A stretch of DNA of 64,000 bases from NCBI GenBank assembly GCA_964016885.1, contig OZ024743.1, positions 74,644,973 through 74,708,972 of the forward strand, in the 5' to 3' direction. Numbering within the stretch: position 1 is the stretch's first letter; each line of letters starts with the position of its first letter. Source of the DNA: Eledone cirrhosa (lineage: Eukaryota; Mollusca; Cephalopoda; Octopoda; Eledonidae). Positions 1-13,888 of this stretch are shown here, in pieces. Made by a program: the position numbers and the translations under genes. The notes beneath the pieces are model-generated. The model worked only from the letters and a program-made list of their open reading frames with translations, was not told where the DNA came from and did not search any database.

Positions 1-28
1 TATCTGTGACCATAGACACCACAACACC
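1..28 (+). repeat. Type example of the G-class monomer (positions 8-9 = GA)
   Basis: This copy reads TGTGACC at positions 5-11 and matches the consensus throughout. It is one of the two dominant monomer classes. G-class monomers tend to run two or three in a row, followed by one or more A-class monomers. T at position 4 (TATTTG) is almost always on this class; exceptions are at 3,001-3,030 and 61,991-62,000. The other G-class markers are A at position 10 (TGTGAAC), T at 10 (TGTGATC) and A at 11 (TGTGACA). Confidence 0.95.
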
Positions 29-56
29 TATATGTAGCCATAGACACCACAACACC
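29..56 (+). repeat. Type example of the A-class subtype with A at position 4 (TATATG)
   Basis: Position 4 is A instead of C. This subtype is very common and almost always on the A class. Rare G-class exceptions are the monomers starting at 141, 3,697, 9,549, 13,721 and 19,685. A following monomer with T at position 25 (AATACC) is a frequent linked marker. The subtype recurs every few monomers and is the main marker used to align higher-order units. Confidence 0.93.
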
Positions 57-84
57 TATCTGTGACCATAGACACCACAACACA

Positions 85-112
85 TATCTGTAGCCATAGA
101 CACCACAACACC
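85..112 (+). repeat. Type example of the A-class monomer (positions 8-9 = AG)
   Basis: This copy differs from the G class only by AG instead of GA at positions 8-9 (TGTAGCC), so base composition is identical. It follows a monomer whose position 28 is A (base 84), a rare marker (CACATATC) that recurs at 3,640, 13,664, 19,628, 31,052, 35,504 and 39,844. That marker lets copies of this neighbourhood be matched across the window. Confidence 0.95.
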
Positions 113-560
113 TATCTGTGACCATAGACACCACAACACCTATATGTGACCATAGACACCACAACACCTATCTGTGACCATAGACACCACAACACCTATC
201 TGTAGCCATAGACACCACAACACCTATCTGTGACCATAGACACCACAACACCTATCTGTGACCATAGACACCACAACACCTATCTGTATCCATAGACACC
301 ACAACACCTATCTGTAGCCATAGACACCACAACACCTATCTGTAGCCATAGACACCACAACACCTATCTGTGACCATAGACACCACAACACCTATCTGTA
401 GCCATAGACACCACAACACCTATCTGTAGCCATAGACACCACAACACCTATCTGTAGCCATAGACACCACAACACCTATATGTAGCCATAGACACCACAA
501 TACCTATCTGTAGCCATAGACACCACAACACCTATATGTAGCCATAGACACCACAACACC

Positions 561-640
561 TATCTGTAGCCATAGATACCACAACCCCTATATGTAGCCA
601 TAGACAACACAACACCTATCTGTAGCCATAGACGCCACAA
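561..640 (+). repeat. Left-type CCCC cassette (7 copies in 1-42 kb)
   Basis: The order is A-class GATACC ending AACCCC, TATATG with GACAAC, then A-class with GACGCC (or a close variant). The position-26 C falls at 586, 4,142, 20,130, 25,562, 31,526, 35,978 and 40,318. The cassette is absent to the right of 42 kb, where a different CCCC cassette takes over. Confidence 0.88.
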
Positions 641-1360
641 CACCTATCTGTGACCATAGACACCACAACACCTATCTGTAGCCATAGACACCACAACACC
701 TATCTGTAGCCATAGACACCACAACACCTATCTGTGACCATAGACACCACAACACCTATCTGTGACCATAGACACCACAACACCTATCTGTGACCATAGA
801 CACCACAACACCTATCTGTGACCATAGATACCACAACACCTATCTGTAGCCATAGACACCACAACACCTATCTGTGACCATAGACACCACAACAGCTATA
901 TGTAGCCATAGACACCACAACACCTATCTGTGATCATAGACACCACAACACCTATCTGTAGCCATAGACACCACAACACCTATCTGTGACCATAGACACC
1001 ACAACACCTATCTGTGACCATAGACACCACAACACCTATCTGTGACCATAGACACCACAACACCTATCTCTAGCCATAGACACCACAACACCTATCTGTG
1101 ACCATAGACACCACAACACCTATCTGTGACCATAGACACCACAACACCTATCTGTAGCCATAGACACCACAACACCTATCTGTAGCCATAGATACCACAA
1201 CACCTATCTGTAGCCATAGACACCACAACACCTATCTGTAGCCATAGATACCACAACACCTATATGTAGCCATAGACACCACAACACCTATCTGTAGCCA
1301 TAGACACCACAACACCTATCTGTAGCCATAGACACCACAACACCTATCTGTAGCCATAGA

Positions 1361-1600
1361 CACCACAGCACCTATCTTTAGCCATAGACACCACAGCACC
1401 TATCTGTAGCCATAGACACCACAACACCTATCTGTAGCCATAGACACCACAACACCTATCTGTAGCCATAGACACCACAACACCTATCTGTAGCCATAGA
1501 CACCACAACACCTATCTGTGACCATAGACACCACAACACCTATCTGTAGCCATAGACACCACAGCACCTATCTTTAGCCATAGACACCACAACACCTATC
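1361..1600 (+). repeat. Local 196-bp (7-monomer) duplication with rare TCTTTA marker
   Basis: G in ACAGCACC at 1,368 followed by T in TCTTTAG at 1,378 recurs 196 bases on, at 1,564 and 1,574. A further ACAGCACC at 1,396 has no partner at 1,592. I saw these markers nowhere else in the window, so this is a young local event, absent from the duplicate block at 3,557-4,916. Confidence 0.8.
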
Positions 1601-2899
1601 TGTAGCCATAGACACCACAACACCTATCTGTAGCCATAGACACCACAACACCTATCTGTAGCCATAGACACCACAACACCTATCTGTAGCCATAGACACC
1701 ACAACACCTATCTGTGACCATAGACACCACAACACCTATCTGTGACCATAGACACCACAACACCTATCTGTGACCATAGACACCACAACACCTATCTGTA
1801 GCCATAGACACCACAACACCTATCTGTAGCCATAGACACCACAACACCTATCTGTAGCCATAGACACCACAACACCTATCTGTGACCATAGATACCACAA
1901 CACCTATCTGTAGCCATAGACACCACAACACCTATCTGTTGTCATAGACACCACAACACCTATCTGTGACCATAGACACCGCAACACCTATCTGTGACCA
2001 TAGACACCACAACACCTATCTGTGACCATAGACACCACAACACTTATCTGTAGCCATAGACACCACAACACCTATCTGTAGCCATAGATACCACAACACC
2101 TATCTGTGACCATAGACACCACAACACCTATCTGTGACCATAGATACCACAACACCTATCTGTGACCATAGACACCACAATACCTATCTGTGAGCATAGA
2201 TACCACAACACCTATCTGTGACCATAGACACCACAACACCTATCTGTGACCATAGACACCACAACACCTATCTGTGACCATAGACACCACAACACCTATC
2301 TGTGACCATAGACACCACAACACCTATCTGTGACCATAGACACCACAACACCTATCTGTGACCATAGACACCACAACACCTATCTGTGACCATAGATACC
2401 ACAACACCTATCTGTGAGCATAGATACCACAACACCTATCTGTAGCCATAGACACCACAACACCTATCTGTGACCATAGACACCACAACACCTATCTGTA
2501 GCCATAGACACCACAACACCTATCTGTGACCATAGACACCACAACACCTATCTGTAGCCATAGACACCACAACACCTCTCTGTGACCATAGATACCACAA
2601 CACCTATCTGTGACCATAGACACCACAACACCTATCTGTGACCATAGACACCACAACACCTATCTGTGACCATAGACACCACAACACCTATCTGTAGCCA
2701 TAGACACCACAACACCTATCTGTGACCATAGACACCACAACACCTATCTGTAGCCATAGACACCACAATACCTATCTGTGACCATAGACACCACAACACC
2801 TATACGTAGCCATAGACACCACAACACCTATCTGTGACCATAGACACCACAACACCTATCTGTAGCCATAGACACCACAACACCTATCTGTAGCCATAG

Positions 2900-3420
2900 A
2901 CACCACAACACCTATCTGTAGCCATAGATACCACAACACCTATCTGTAGCCATAGACACCACAACACCTATCTGTAGCCATAGATACCACAACACCTATA
3001 TGTAGCCATAGACACCACAATACCTATTTGTAGCCATAGATACCACAACACCTATATGTAGCCATAGACACCACAACACCTATCTGTAGCCATAGATACC
3101 ACAACACCTATATGTAGCCATAGACACCACAACACCTATATGTAGCCATAGACACCACAACACCTATATGTAGCCATAGACACCACAATACCTATCTGTA
3201 GCCATAGACACCACAACACCTATATGTAGCCATAGATACCACAACACCTATCTGTAGCCATAGATACCACAACACCTATATGTAGCCATAGACACCACAA
3301 CACCTATCTGTAGCCATAGACACCACAACACCTATATGTAGCCATAGACACCACAACACCTATCTGTGACCATAGATACCACAACACCTGTCTGTAGCCA
3401 TAGATACCACAACACCTATC
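2900..3420 (+). repeat. Array segment rich in TATATG and GATACC subtypes
   Basis: TATATG A-class monomers alternate irregularly with A-class monomers carrying GATACC (T at position 17), and G-class monomers are nearly absent until about 3,369. Elsewhere G-class monomers appear every few units, so this is the longest A-class-rich stretch I noticed. It looks like local amplification of an A-class pair. Confidence 0.65.
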
Positions 3421-3556
3421 TGTAGCCATAGACACCACAACACCTATCTGTGACCATAGACACCACAACACCTATCTGTGACCATAGACACCACAACACC
3501 TATCTGTGACCATAGATACCACAACACCTATCTGTAGCCATAGACACCACAACACC

Positions 3557-4916
3557 TATCTGTGACCATAGACACCACAACACCTATATGTAGCCATAGA
3601 CACCACAACACCTATCTGTGACCATAGACACCACAACACATATCTGTAGCCATAGACACCACAACACCTATCTGTGACCATAGACACCACAACACCTATA
3701 TGTGACCATAGACACCACAACACCTATCTGTGACCATAGACACCACAACACCTATCTGTAGCCATAGACACCACAACACCTATCTGTGACCATAGACACC
3801 ACAACACCTATCTGTGACCATAGACACCACAACACCTATCTGTATCCATAGACACCACAACACCTATCTGTAGCCATAGACACCACAACACCTATCTGTA
3901 GCCATAGACACCACAACACCTATCTGTGACCATAGACACCACAACACCTATCTGTAGCCATAGACACCACAACACCTATCTGTAGCCATAGACACCACAA
4001 CACCTATCTGTAGCCATAGACACCACAACACCTATATGTAGCCATAGACACCACAATACCTATCTGTAGCCATAGACACCACAACACCTATATGTAGCCA
4101 TAGACACCACAACACCTATCTGTAGCCATAGATACCACAACCCCTATATGTAGCCATAGACAACACAACACCTATCTGTAGCCATAGACGCAACAACACC
4201 TATCTGTGACCATAGACACCACAACACCTATCTGTAGCCATAGACACCACAACACCTATCTGTAGCCATAGACACCACAACACCTATCTGTGACCATAGA
4301 CACCACAACACCTATCTGTGACCATAGACACCACAACACCTATCTGTGACCATAGACACCACAACACCTATCTGTGACCATAGATACCACAACACCTATC
4401 TGTAGCCATAGACACCACAACACCTATCTGTGACCATAGACACCACAACAGCTATATGTAGCCATAGACACCACAACACCTATCTGTGATCATAGACACC
4501 ACAACACCTATCTGTAGCCATAGACACCACAACACCTATCTGTGACCATAGACACCACAACACCTATCTGTGACCATAGACACCACAACACCTATCTGTG
4601 ACCATAGACACCACAACACCTATCTCTAGCCATAGACACCACAACACCTATCTGTGACCATAGACACCACAACACCTATCTGTGACCATAGACACCACAA
4701 CACCTATCTGTAGCCATAGACACCACAACACCTATCTGTAGCCATAGATACCACAACACCTATCTGTAGCCATAGACACCACAACACCTATCTGTAGCCA
4801 TAGATACCACAACACCTATATGTAGCCATAGACACCACAACACCTATCTGTAGCCATAGACACCACAACACCTATCTGTAGCCATAGACACCACAACACC
4901 TATCTGTAGCCATAGA
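3557..4916 (+). repeat. Segmental duplication, copy 2 (offset 3,556)
   Basis: This is the partner of 1-1,360. The order of A-class, G-class, TATATG, GATACC, AATACC and CCCC monomers is the same in both. A private substitution sits at 4,192. The close match means the duplication is recent compared with the general divergence between neighbouring monomers. Confidence 0.9.
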
Positions 4917-5040
4917 CACCACAACACCTATCTGTAGCCATAGACACCACAACACCTATCTGTAGCCATAGACACCACAACACCTATCTGTGACCATAGA
5001 CACCACAACACCTATCTGTGACCATAGACACCACAACACC

Positions 5041-5236
5041 TATCTGTGACAATAGACACCACAACATCTATATGTAGCCATAGACACCACAATACCTATC
5101 TGTAGCCATAGACACCACAACACCTACCTGTGACCATAGACACCACAACACCTATCTGTGACAATAGACACCACAACACCTATATGTAGCCATAGACACC
5201 ACAATACCTATCTGTAGCCATAGACACCACAACACC
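5041..5236 (+). repeat. 112-bp (4-monomer) local duplication with TGTGACAAT marker
   Basis: The monomer order is G-class with A at position 11 (base 5,051), TATATG, A-class, TACCTG G-class. It then repeats from 5,153 (A at 5,163). The TATATG copies both end in AATACC. Related versions of this four-monomer motif recur near 43,355, 47,079, 51,643 and 60,239, and with T instead of A near 32,379, 36,831, 41,171 and 44,895. Confidence 0.75.
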
Positions 5237-5824
5237 TATCTGTAGCCATAGACACCACAACACCTATCTGTGACCATAGACACCACAACACCTATCTGTG
5301 ACCATAGACACCACAACACCTATCTGTGACCATAGACACCACAACACCTATATGTAGCCATAGACACCACAACACCTATCTGTAGCCATAGACACCACAA
5401 CACCTATCTGTAGCCATAGACACCACAACACCTATCTGTAGCCATAGACACCACAACACCTATCTGTAGCCATAGATACCACAACACCTATCTGTAGCCA
5501 TAGACACCACAACACCTATCTGTAGCCATAGATACCACAACACCTATCTGTAGCCATAGACACCACAACACCTATCTGTAGCCATAGACACCACAACACC
5601 TATATGTAGCCATAGACACCACCACACCTATCTGTGACCATAGACAGCACAACACCTATCTGTGACCATAGACACCACAACATCTATCTGTGAGCATAGA
5701 CACCACAACACCTATATGTAGCCATAGACACCACAATACCTATCTGTAGCCATAGACACCACAACACCTATCTGTGACCATAGACACCACAACACCTATC
5801 TGTAGCCATAGACACCACAACACC

Positions 5825-6608
5825 TATCTGTGACCATAGACACCACAACACCTATCTGTGACCATAGACACCACAACACCTATATGTAGCCATAGACACC
5901 ACAACACCTATCTGTAGCCATAGACACCACAACACCTATCTGTGACCATAGACACCACAACACCTATCTGTGACCATAGACACCACAACACCTATCTGTG
6001 ACCATAGACACCACAACACCTATCTGTAGCCATAGACACCACAACACGTATCTGTGACCATAGACACCACAACACCTATCTGTAGCCATAGACACCACAA
6101 CACCTATCTGTGACCATAGACACCACAACACCTATCTGTAGCCATAGACACCACAACACGTATCTGTAGCCATAGACACCACAACACCTATCTGTGACCA
6201 TAGATACCACAACACCTGTCTGTAGCCATAGACACCACAATACCTATCTGTAGCCATAGACACCACAACACCTATCTGTGACCATAGATACCACAACACC
6301 TATCTGTGACCATAGACACCACAATACCTATCTGTGACCATAGATACCACAACACCTATCTGTAGCCATAGACACCACAACACCTATCTGTGACCATAGA
6401 TACCACAACAACTGTCTGTAGCCATAGACACCACAACACCTATCTGTAGCCATAGACACCACAACACCTATCTGTAGCCATAGACACCACAACACCTATA
6501 TGTAGCCATAGACACCACAACACGTATCTGTGACCATAGACACCACAACACCTATCTGTGACCATAGACACCACAACACCTATCTGTAGCCATAGACACA
6601 ACAACACC
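5825..6608 (+). repeat. Duplicated block, offset 2,240 (80 monomers), copy 1
   Basis: It matches 8,065-8,848. G markers at position 28 at 6,048 and 6,160 match 8,288 and 8,400. CCTGTC at 6,218 and 8,458 is followed in both by AATACC. Private changes in this copy include A in AACTGTC at 6,411 and A at the end of GACACA near 6,600. Upstream, GATACC and AATACC near 8,005-8,025 have no partner, which sets the left limit. Confidence 0.85.
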
Positions 6609-8320
6609 TATCTGTGACCATAGATACCACAACACCTACCTGTGACCATAGACAGCACAACACCTATCTGTAGCCATAGACACCACAACACCTATCTGTG
6701 ACCATAGATACCACAACACCTATCTGTGACCATAGACACCACAACACCTATCTGTAGCCATAGACACCACAACACCTATCTGTAGCCATAGACACCGCAA
6801 CACCTATCTGTAGCCATAGACACCACAACACCTATCTGTAGCCATAGACACCACAACACCTATCTGTAGCCATAGACACCACAACACCTATATGTAGCCA
6901 TAGACACCACAACACCTATCTGTGACCATAGACACCACAACACCTATTTGTGACCATAGACACCACAACACCTATCTGTGACCATAGACACCACAACACC
7001 TATCTGTAGCCATAGACACCACAACACCTATCTGTAGCCATAGACACCACAACACCTATATGTAGCCATAGACACCACAACACGTATCTGTGACCATAGA
7101 CACCACAACACCTATCTGTGAACATAGACACCACAACACCTATCTGTAGCCATAGACACCACAACACCTATCTGTAGCCATAGACACCACAACACCTATC
7201 TGTGATCATAGACACCACAACACCTATATGTAGCCATAGACACCACAACACCTATCTGTAGCCATAGACACCACAACACCTATCTGTGACCATAGACACC
7301 ACAACACCTATCTGTGACCATAGACACCACAACACCTATATGTAGCCATAGACACCACAACACCTATCTGTGACCATAGACACCACAACACCTATCTGTG
7401 ACCATAGACACCACAACACCTATCTGTGACCATAGACACCACAACACCTATCTGTAGCCATAGACACCACAACACGTATCTGTGACCATAGACACCACAA
7501 CACCTATCTGTAGCCATAGACACCACAACACCTATCTGTGACCATAGACACCACAACACCTATCTGTAGCCATAGACACCACAACACGTATCTGTAGCCA
7601 TAGACACCACAACACCTATCTGTGACCATAGATACCACAACACCTATCTGTAGCCATAGACACCACAACACCTATCTGTGACCATAGACACCACAACACC
7701 TATCTGTGACCATAGACACCACAACACCTATCTGTGACCATAGACACCACAACACCTATCTGTAGCCATAGACACCACAACACGTATCTGTGACCATAGA
7801 CACCACAACACCTATCTGTAGCCATAGACACCACAACACCTATCTGTGACCATAGACACCACAACACCTATCTGTAGCCATAGACACCACAACACGTATC
7901 TGTAGCCATAGACACCACAACACCTATCTGTGACCATAGATACCACAACACCTGTCTGTAGCCATAGACACCACAACACCTATCTGTGACCATAGACACC
8001 ACAATACCTATCTGTGACCATAGATACCACAACACCTATCTGTAGCCATAGACACCACAACACCTATCTGTGACCATAGACACCACAACACCTATCTGTG
8101 ACCATAGACACCACAACACCTATATGTAGCCATAGACACCACAACACCTATCTGTAGCCATAGACACCACAACACCTATCTGTGACCATAGACACCACAA
8201 CACCTATCTGTGACCATAGACACCACAACACCTATCTGTGACCATAGACACCACAACACCTATCTGTAGCCATAGACACCACAACACGTATCTGTGACCA
8301 TAGACACCACAACACCTATC
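5881..8320 (+). repeat. 2.4-kb duplicated block, offset 8,008 (286 monomers), copy 1
   Basis: The partner is 13,889-16,328. Matched bases are 6,048/14,056, 6,160/14,168, 6,218/14,226, 6,241/14,249, A at position 4 6,892/14,900, TATTTG 6,948/14,956, TGTGATC 7,206/15,214, 7,784/15,792, 7,896/15,904 and 8,288/16,296. The monomer before 5,881 is G-class but A-class before 13,889, which sets the left edge. G at 8,400 has no partner at 16,408. Confidence 0.87.
7477..7900 (+). repeat. 308-bp (11-monomer) tandem duplication of the paired-G cassette
   Basis: The two G markers at 7,476 and 7,588 are followed 308 bases later by G at 7,784 and 7,896. The same 11-monomer step occurs at 9,548 to 9,856 and at 15,484 to 15,792. 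The three cases are therefore related by the larger 8,008-bp and 5,936-bp duplications and need not be independent events. Confidence 0.83.
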
Positions 8321-8848
8321 TGTAGCCATAGACACCACAACACCTATCTGTGACCATAGACACCACAACACCTATCTGTAGCCATAGACACCACAACACG
8401 TATCTGTAGCCATAGACACCACAACACCTATCTGTGACCATAGATACCACAACACCTGTCTGTAGCCATAGACACCACAATACCTATCTGTAGCCATAGA
8501 CACCACAACACCTATCTGTGACCATAGATACCACAACACCTATCTGTGACCATAGACACCACAATACTTATCTGTGACCATAGATACCACAACACCTATC
8601 TGTAGCCATAGACACCACAACACCTATCTGTGACCATAGATACCACAACACCTGTCTGTAGCCATAGACACCACAACACCTATCTGTAGCCATAGACACC
8701 ACAACACCTATCTGTAGCCATAGACACCACAACACCTATATGTAGCCATAGACACCACAACACGTATCTGTGACCATAGACACCACAACACCTATCTGTG
8801 ACCATAGACACCACAACACCTATCTGTAGCCATAGACACCACAACACC
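8065..8848 (+). repeat. Duplicated block, offset 2,240, copy 2
   Basis: This is the partner of 5,825-6,608. The match is lost at about 8,849, where an A-class monomer stands opposite a G-class GATACC monomer. Further right, 8,930-9,280 resembles 6,870-7,220 at a reduced offset of 2,072 (6,892 to 8,964; 7,084 to 9,156), so six monomers were gained or lost between the two parts. Confidence 0.82.
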
Positions 8849-8929
8849 TATCTGTAGCCATAGACACCACAACACCTATCTGTAGCCATAGACACCACAA
8901 CACCTATCTGTAGCCATAGACACCACAAC

Positions 8930-11900
8930 ACCTATCTGTAGCCATAGACACCACAACACCTATATGTAGCCATAGACACCACAACACCTATCTGTGACCA
9001 TAGACACCACAACACCTATTTGTGACCATAGACACCACAACACCTATCTGTGACCATAGACACCACAACACCTATCTGTAGCCATAGACACCACAACACC
9101 TATCTGTAGCCATAGACACCACAACACCTATATGTAGCCATAGACACCACAACACGTATCTGTGACCATAGACACCACAACACCTATCTGTGAACATAGA
9201 CACCACAACACCTATCTGTAGCCATAGACACCACAACACCTATCTGTAGCCATAGACACCACAACACCTATCTGTGATCATAGACACCACAACACCTATA
9301 TGTAGCCATAGACACCACAACACCTATCTGTAGCCATAGACACCACAACACCTATCTGTGACCATAGACACCACAACACCTATCTCTGACCATAGACACC
9401 ACAACACCTATATGTAGCCATAGACACCACAACACCTATCTGTGACCATGGACACCACAACACCTATCTGTGACCATAGACACCACAACACCTATCTGTG
9501 ACCATAGACACCACAACACCTATCTGTAGCCATAGACACCACAACACGTATATGTGACCATAGACACCACAACACCTATCTGTAGCCATAGACACCACAA
9601 CACCTATCTGTGACCATAGACACCACAACACCTATCTGTAGCCATAGACACCACAACACGTATCTGTAGCCATAGACACCACAACACCTATCTGTGACCA
9701 TAGATACCACAACACCTATCTGTAGCCATAGACACCACAACACCTATCTGTGACCATAGACACCACAACACCTATCTGTGACCATAGACACCACAACACC
9801 TATCTGTGACCATAGACACCACAACACCTATCTGTAGCCATAGACACCACAACACGTATCTGTGACCATAGACACCACAACACCTATCTGTAGCCATAGA
9901 CACCACAACACCTATCTGTGACCATAGACACCACAACACCTATCTGTAGCCATAGACACCACAACACGTATCTGTAGCCATAGACACCACAACACCTATC
10001 TGTGACCATAGATACCACAACACCTGTCTGTAGCCATAGACACCACAACACCTATCTGTGACCATAGACACCACAATACCTATCTGTGACCATAGATACC
10101 ACAACACCTATCTGTAGCCATAGACACCACAACACCTATCTGTGACCATAGACACCACAACACCTATCTGTGACCATAGACACCACAACACCTATCTGTA
10201 GCCATAGACACCACAACACCTATCTGTGACCATAGATACCACAACACCTATCTGTGACCATAGACACCACAACACCTATCTGTGACCATAGATACCACAA
10301 CACCTATCTGTGACCATAGATACCACAACACCTATCTGTAGCCATAGACACCACAACACGTATCTGTGACCATAGACACCACAACACCTATCTGTGACCA
10401 TAGACACCACAACACCTATCTGTAGCCATAGACACCACAACACCTATCTGTGACCATAGATACCACAACACCTATCTGTGACCATAGACACCACAACACC
10501 TATCTGTAGCCATAGACACCACAACACCTATCTGTGACCATAGATACCACAACACCTATCTGTGACCATAGACACCACAACACCTATCTGTAGCCATAGA
10601 CACCACAACACCTATCTGTAGCCATAGACACCACAACACCTATCTGTAGCCATAGACACCACAACACCTATATGTAGCCATAGACACCACAACACCTATC
10701 TGTGACCATAGACACCACAACACCTATTTGTGACCATAGACACCACAACACCTATCTGTGACCATAGACACCACAACACCTATCTGTAGCCATAGACACC
10801 ACAACACCTATCTGTAGCCATAGACACCACAACACCTATCTGTGACCATAGACACCACAACACCTATATGTAGCCATAGACACCACAACACCTATCTGTA
10901 GCCATAGACACCACAACACCTATCTGTAGCCATAGACACCACAACACCTATATGTAGCCATAGACACCACAACACCTATCTGTGACCATAGACACCACAA
11001 CACCTATTTGTGACCATAGACACCACAACACCTATCTGTGACCATAGACACCACAACACCTATCTGTGACCATAGATACCACAACACCTATCTGTAGCCA
11101 TAGACACTACAACACCTATCTGTGACCATAGACACCACAACACCTATCTGTAGCCATAGACACCACAACACCTATCTGTGACCATAGACACCACAACACC
11201 TATCTGTGACCATTGACACCACAACACCTATCTGTAGCCATAGACACCACAACACCTATCTGTGATCATAGACACCACAACACCTATATGTAGCCATAGA
11301 CACCACAACACCTATCTGTAGCCATAGACACCACAACACCTATCTGTGACCATAGACACCACAACACCTATCTGTAGCCATAGACACCACAACACCTATC
11401 TGTGACCATAGACACCACAACACCTATCTGTGACCATAGACACCACAACACCTATATGTAGCCATAGACACCACAACACCTATCTGTAGCCATAGACACC
11501 ACAACACCTATCTGTGACCATAGACACCACAACACCTATCTGTGACCATAGACACCACAACACCTATCTGTGACCATAGACACCACAACACCTATCTGTA
11601 GCCATAGACACCACAACACGTATCTGTGACCATAGACACCACAACACCTATCTGTAGCCATAGACACCACAACACCTATCTGTGACCATAGACACCACAA
11701 CACCTATCTGTAGCCATAGACACCACAACACGTATCTGTAGCCATAGACACCACAACACCTATCTGTGACCATAGATACCACAACACCTGTCTGTAGCCA
11801 TAGACACCACAACACCTATCTGTGACCATAGACACCACAATACCTATCTGTGACCATAGATACCACAACACCTATCTGTAGCCATAGACACCACAACACC

Positions 11901-13860
11901 TATCTGTGACCATAGATACCACAACACCTGTCTGTAGCCATAGACACCACAACACCTATCTGTAGCCATAGACACCACAACACCTATCTGTAGCCATAGA
12001 CACCACAACACCTATATGTAGCCATAGACACCACAACACGTATCTGTGACCATAGACACCACAACACCTACCTGTGACCATAGACACCACAACACCTATC
12101 TGTAGCCATAGACACCACAACACCTATCTGTGACCATAGATACCACAACACCTATCTGTGACCATAGACACCACAACACCTATCTGTAGCCATAGACACC
12201 ACAACACCTATCTGTGACCATAGATACCACAACACCTATCTGTGACCATGGACACCACAACACCTATCTGTAGCCATAGACACCACAACACCTATCTGTA
12301 GCCATAGACACCACAACACCTATCTGTAGCCATAGACACCACAACACCTATATGTAGCCATAGACACCACAACACCTATCTGTGACCATAGACACCACAA
12401 CACCTATTTGTGACCATAGACACCACAACACCTATCTGTGACCATAGACACCACAACACCTATCTGTAGCCATAGACACCACAACACCTATGTGTAGCCA
12501 TAGACACCACAACACCTATATGTAGCCATAGACACCACAACACGTATCTGTGACCATAGACACCACAACACCTATCTGTGAACATAGACACCACAACACC
12601 TATCTGTAGCCATAGACACCACAACACCTATATGTAGCCATAGACACCACAACACCTATCTGTGACCATAGACACCACAACACCTATCTGTGACCATAGA
12701 CACCACAACACCTATATGTAGCCATAGACACCACAACACCTATCTGTAGCCATAGACACCACAACACCTATCTGTAGCCATAGACACCACAACACCTATA
12801 TGTAGCCATAGACACCACAACACCTATCTGTGACCATAGACACCACAACACCTATTTGTGACCATAGACACCACAACACCTATCTGTGACCATAGACACC
12901 ACAACACCTATCTGTAGCCATAGACACCACAACACCTATCTGTAGCCATAGACACCACAACACCTATCTGTAGCCATAGACACCACAACACCTATATGTA
13001 GCCATAGACACCACAACACCTATCTGTGACCATAGACACCACAACACCTATCTGTGACCATAGACACCACAACACCTATCTGTGACCATAGATACCACAA
13101 CACCTATCTGTAGCCATAGACACTACAACACCTATCTGTGACCATAGACACCACAACACCTATCTGTGACCATAGACACCACAACACCTATCTGTAGCCA
13201 TAGACACCACAACACCTATCTGTGACCATAGACACCACAACACCTATCTGTGACCATAGACACCACAACACCTATCTGTGACCATAGACACCACAACACC
13301 TATCTGTGACCATAGATACCACAACACCTATCTGTAGCCATAGACACCACAACACCTATCTGTGACCATAGACACCACAACACCTATATGTAGCCATAGA
13401 CACCACAACACCTATCTGTGACCATAGACACCACAACACCTATCTGTAGCCATAGACACCACAACACCTATCTGTGACCATAGACACCACAACACCTATC
13501 TGTAGCCATAGACACCACAACACCTATCTGTGACCATAGACACCACAACACCTATCTGTGACCATAGACACCACAACACCTATCTGTGACCATAGATACC
13601 ACAACACCTATATGTAGACATAGACACCACAACACCTATCTGTGACCATAGACACCACAACACATATCTGTAGCCATAGACACCACAACACCTATCTGTG
13701 ACCATAGACACCCCAACACCTATATGTGACCATAGACACCACAACACCTATCTGTGACCATAGACACCACAACACCTTTCTGTAGCCATAGACACCACAA
13801 CACCTATCTGTGACCATAGACACCACGACACCTATCTGTGACCATAGACACCACAACACC
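8930..13860 (+). repeat. 4.9-kb duplicated block, offset 5,936 then 5,964 (212/213 monomers), copy 1
   Basis: At offset 5,936 the matches are 8,964/14,900, 9,278/15,214, 9,548/15,484, 9,968/15,904, 10,360/16,296, TATTTG 10,728/16,664 and 11,008/16,944, and CACTAC 11,108/17,044. At offset 5,964 they are CATTGAC 11,214/17,178, TGTGATC 11,266/17,230, 11,620/17,584, CCTGTC 11,790/17,754, TACCTG 12,071/18,035, TATGTG 12,492/18,456, TGTGAAC 12,582/18,546, CACTAC 13,124/19,088 and CACATA 13,664/19,628. One monomer was therefore gained or lost between 11,108 and 11,214. Confidence 0.88.
10669..11060 (+). repeat. 280-bp (10-monomer) tandem duplication
   Basis: The order is TATATG A-class, G, TATTTG G, G, A, A, G, TATATG, A, A. 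It starts again at 10,949 (TATATG, G, TATTTG, G). TATTTG bases at 10,728 and 11,008 are 280 apart. The same decamer step is seen at 16,605 to 16,885 in the duplicate block. Confidence 0.8.
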
Positions 13861-13888
13861 TATCTGTAGCCATAGACACCACAACACC

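Larger units (their letters stand above)
1..1360 (+). repeat. Segmental duplication, copy 1 (offset 3,556 = 127 monomers)
   Basis: This block recurs at 3,557-4,916. Matching marker bases are A at 84 and 3,640; T at 501 and 4,057; C at position 26 at 586 and 4,142; G of GACGCC at 634 and 4,190; G of AACAGC at 895 and 4,451; C of TCTCTAG at 1,070 and 4,626; T of GATACC at 1,249 and 4,805. One clear difference is C at 636 against A at 4,192. The match fails by 1,368, where GCACC/TCTTTA markers appear only in this copy. The true left end lies outside the window. Confidence 0.9.
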
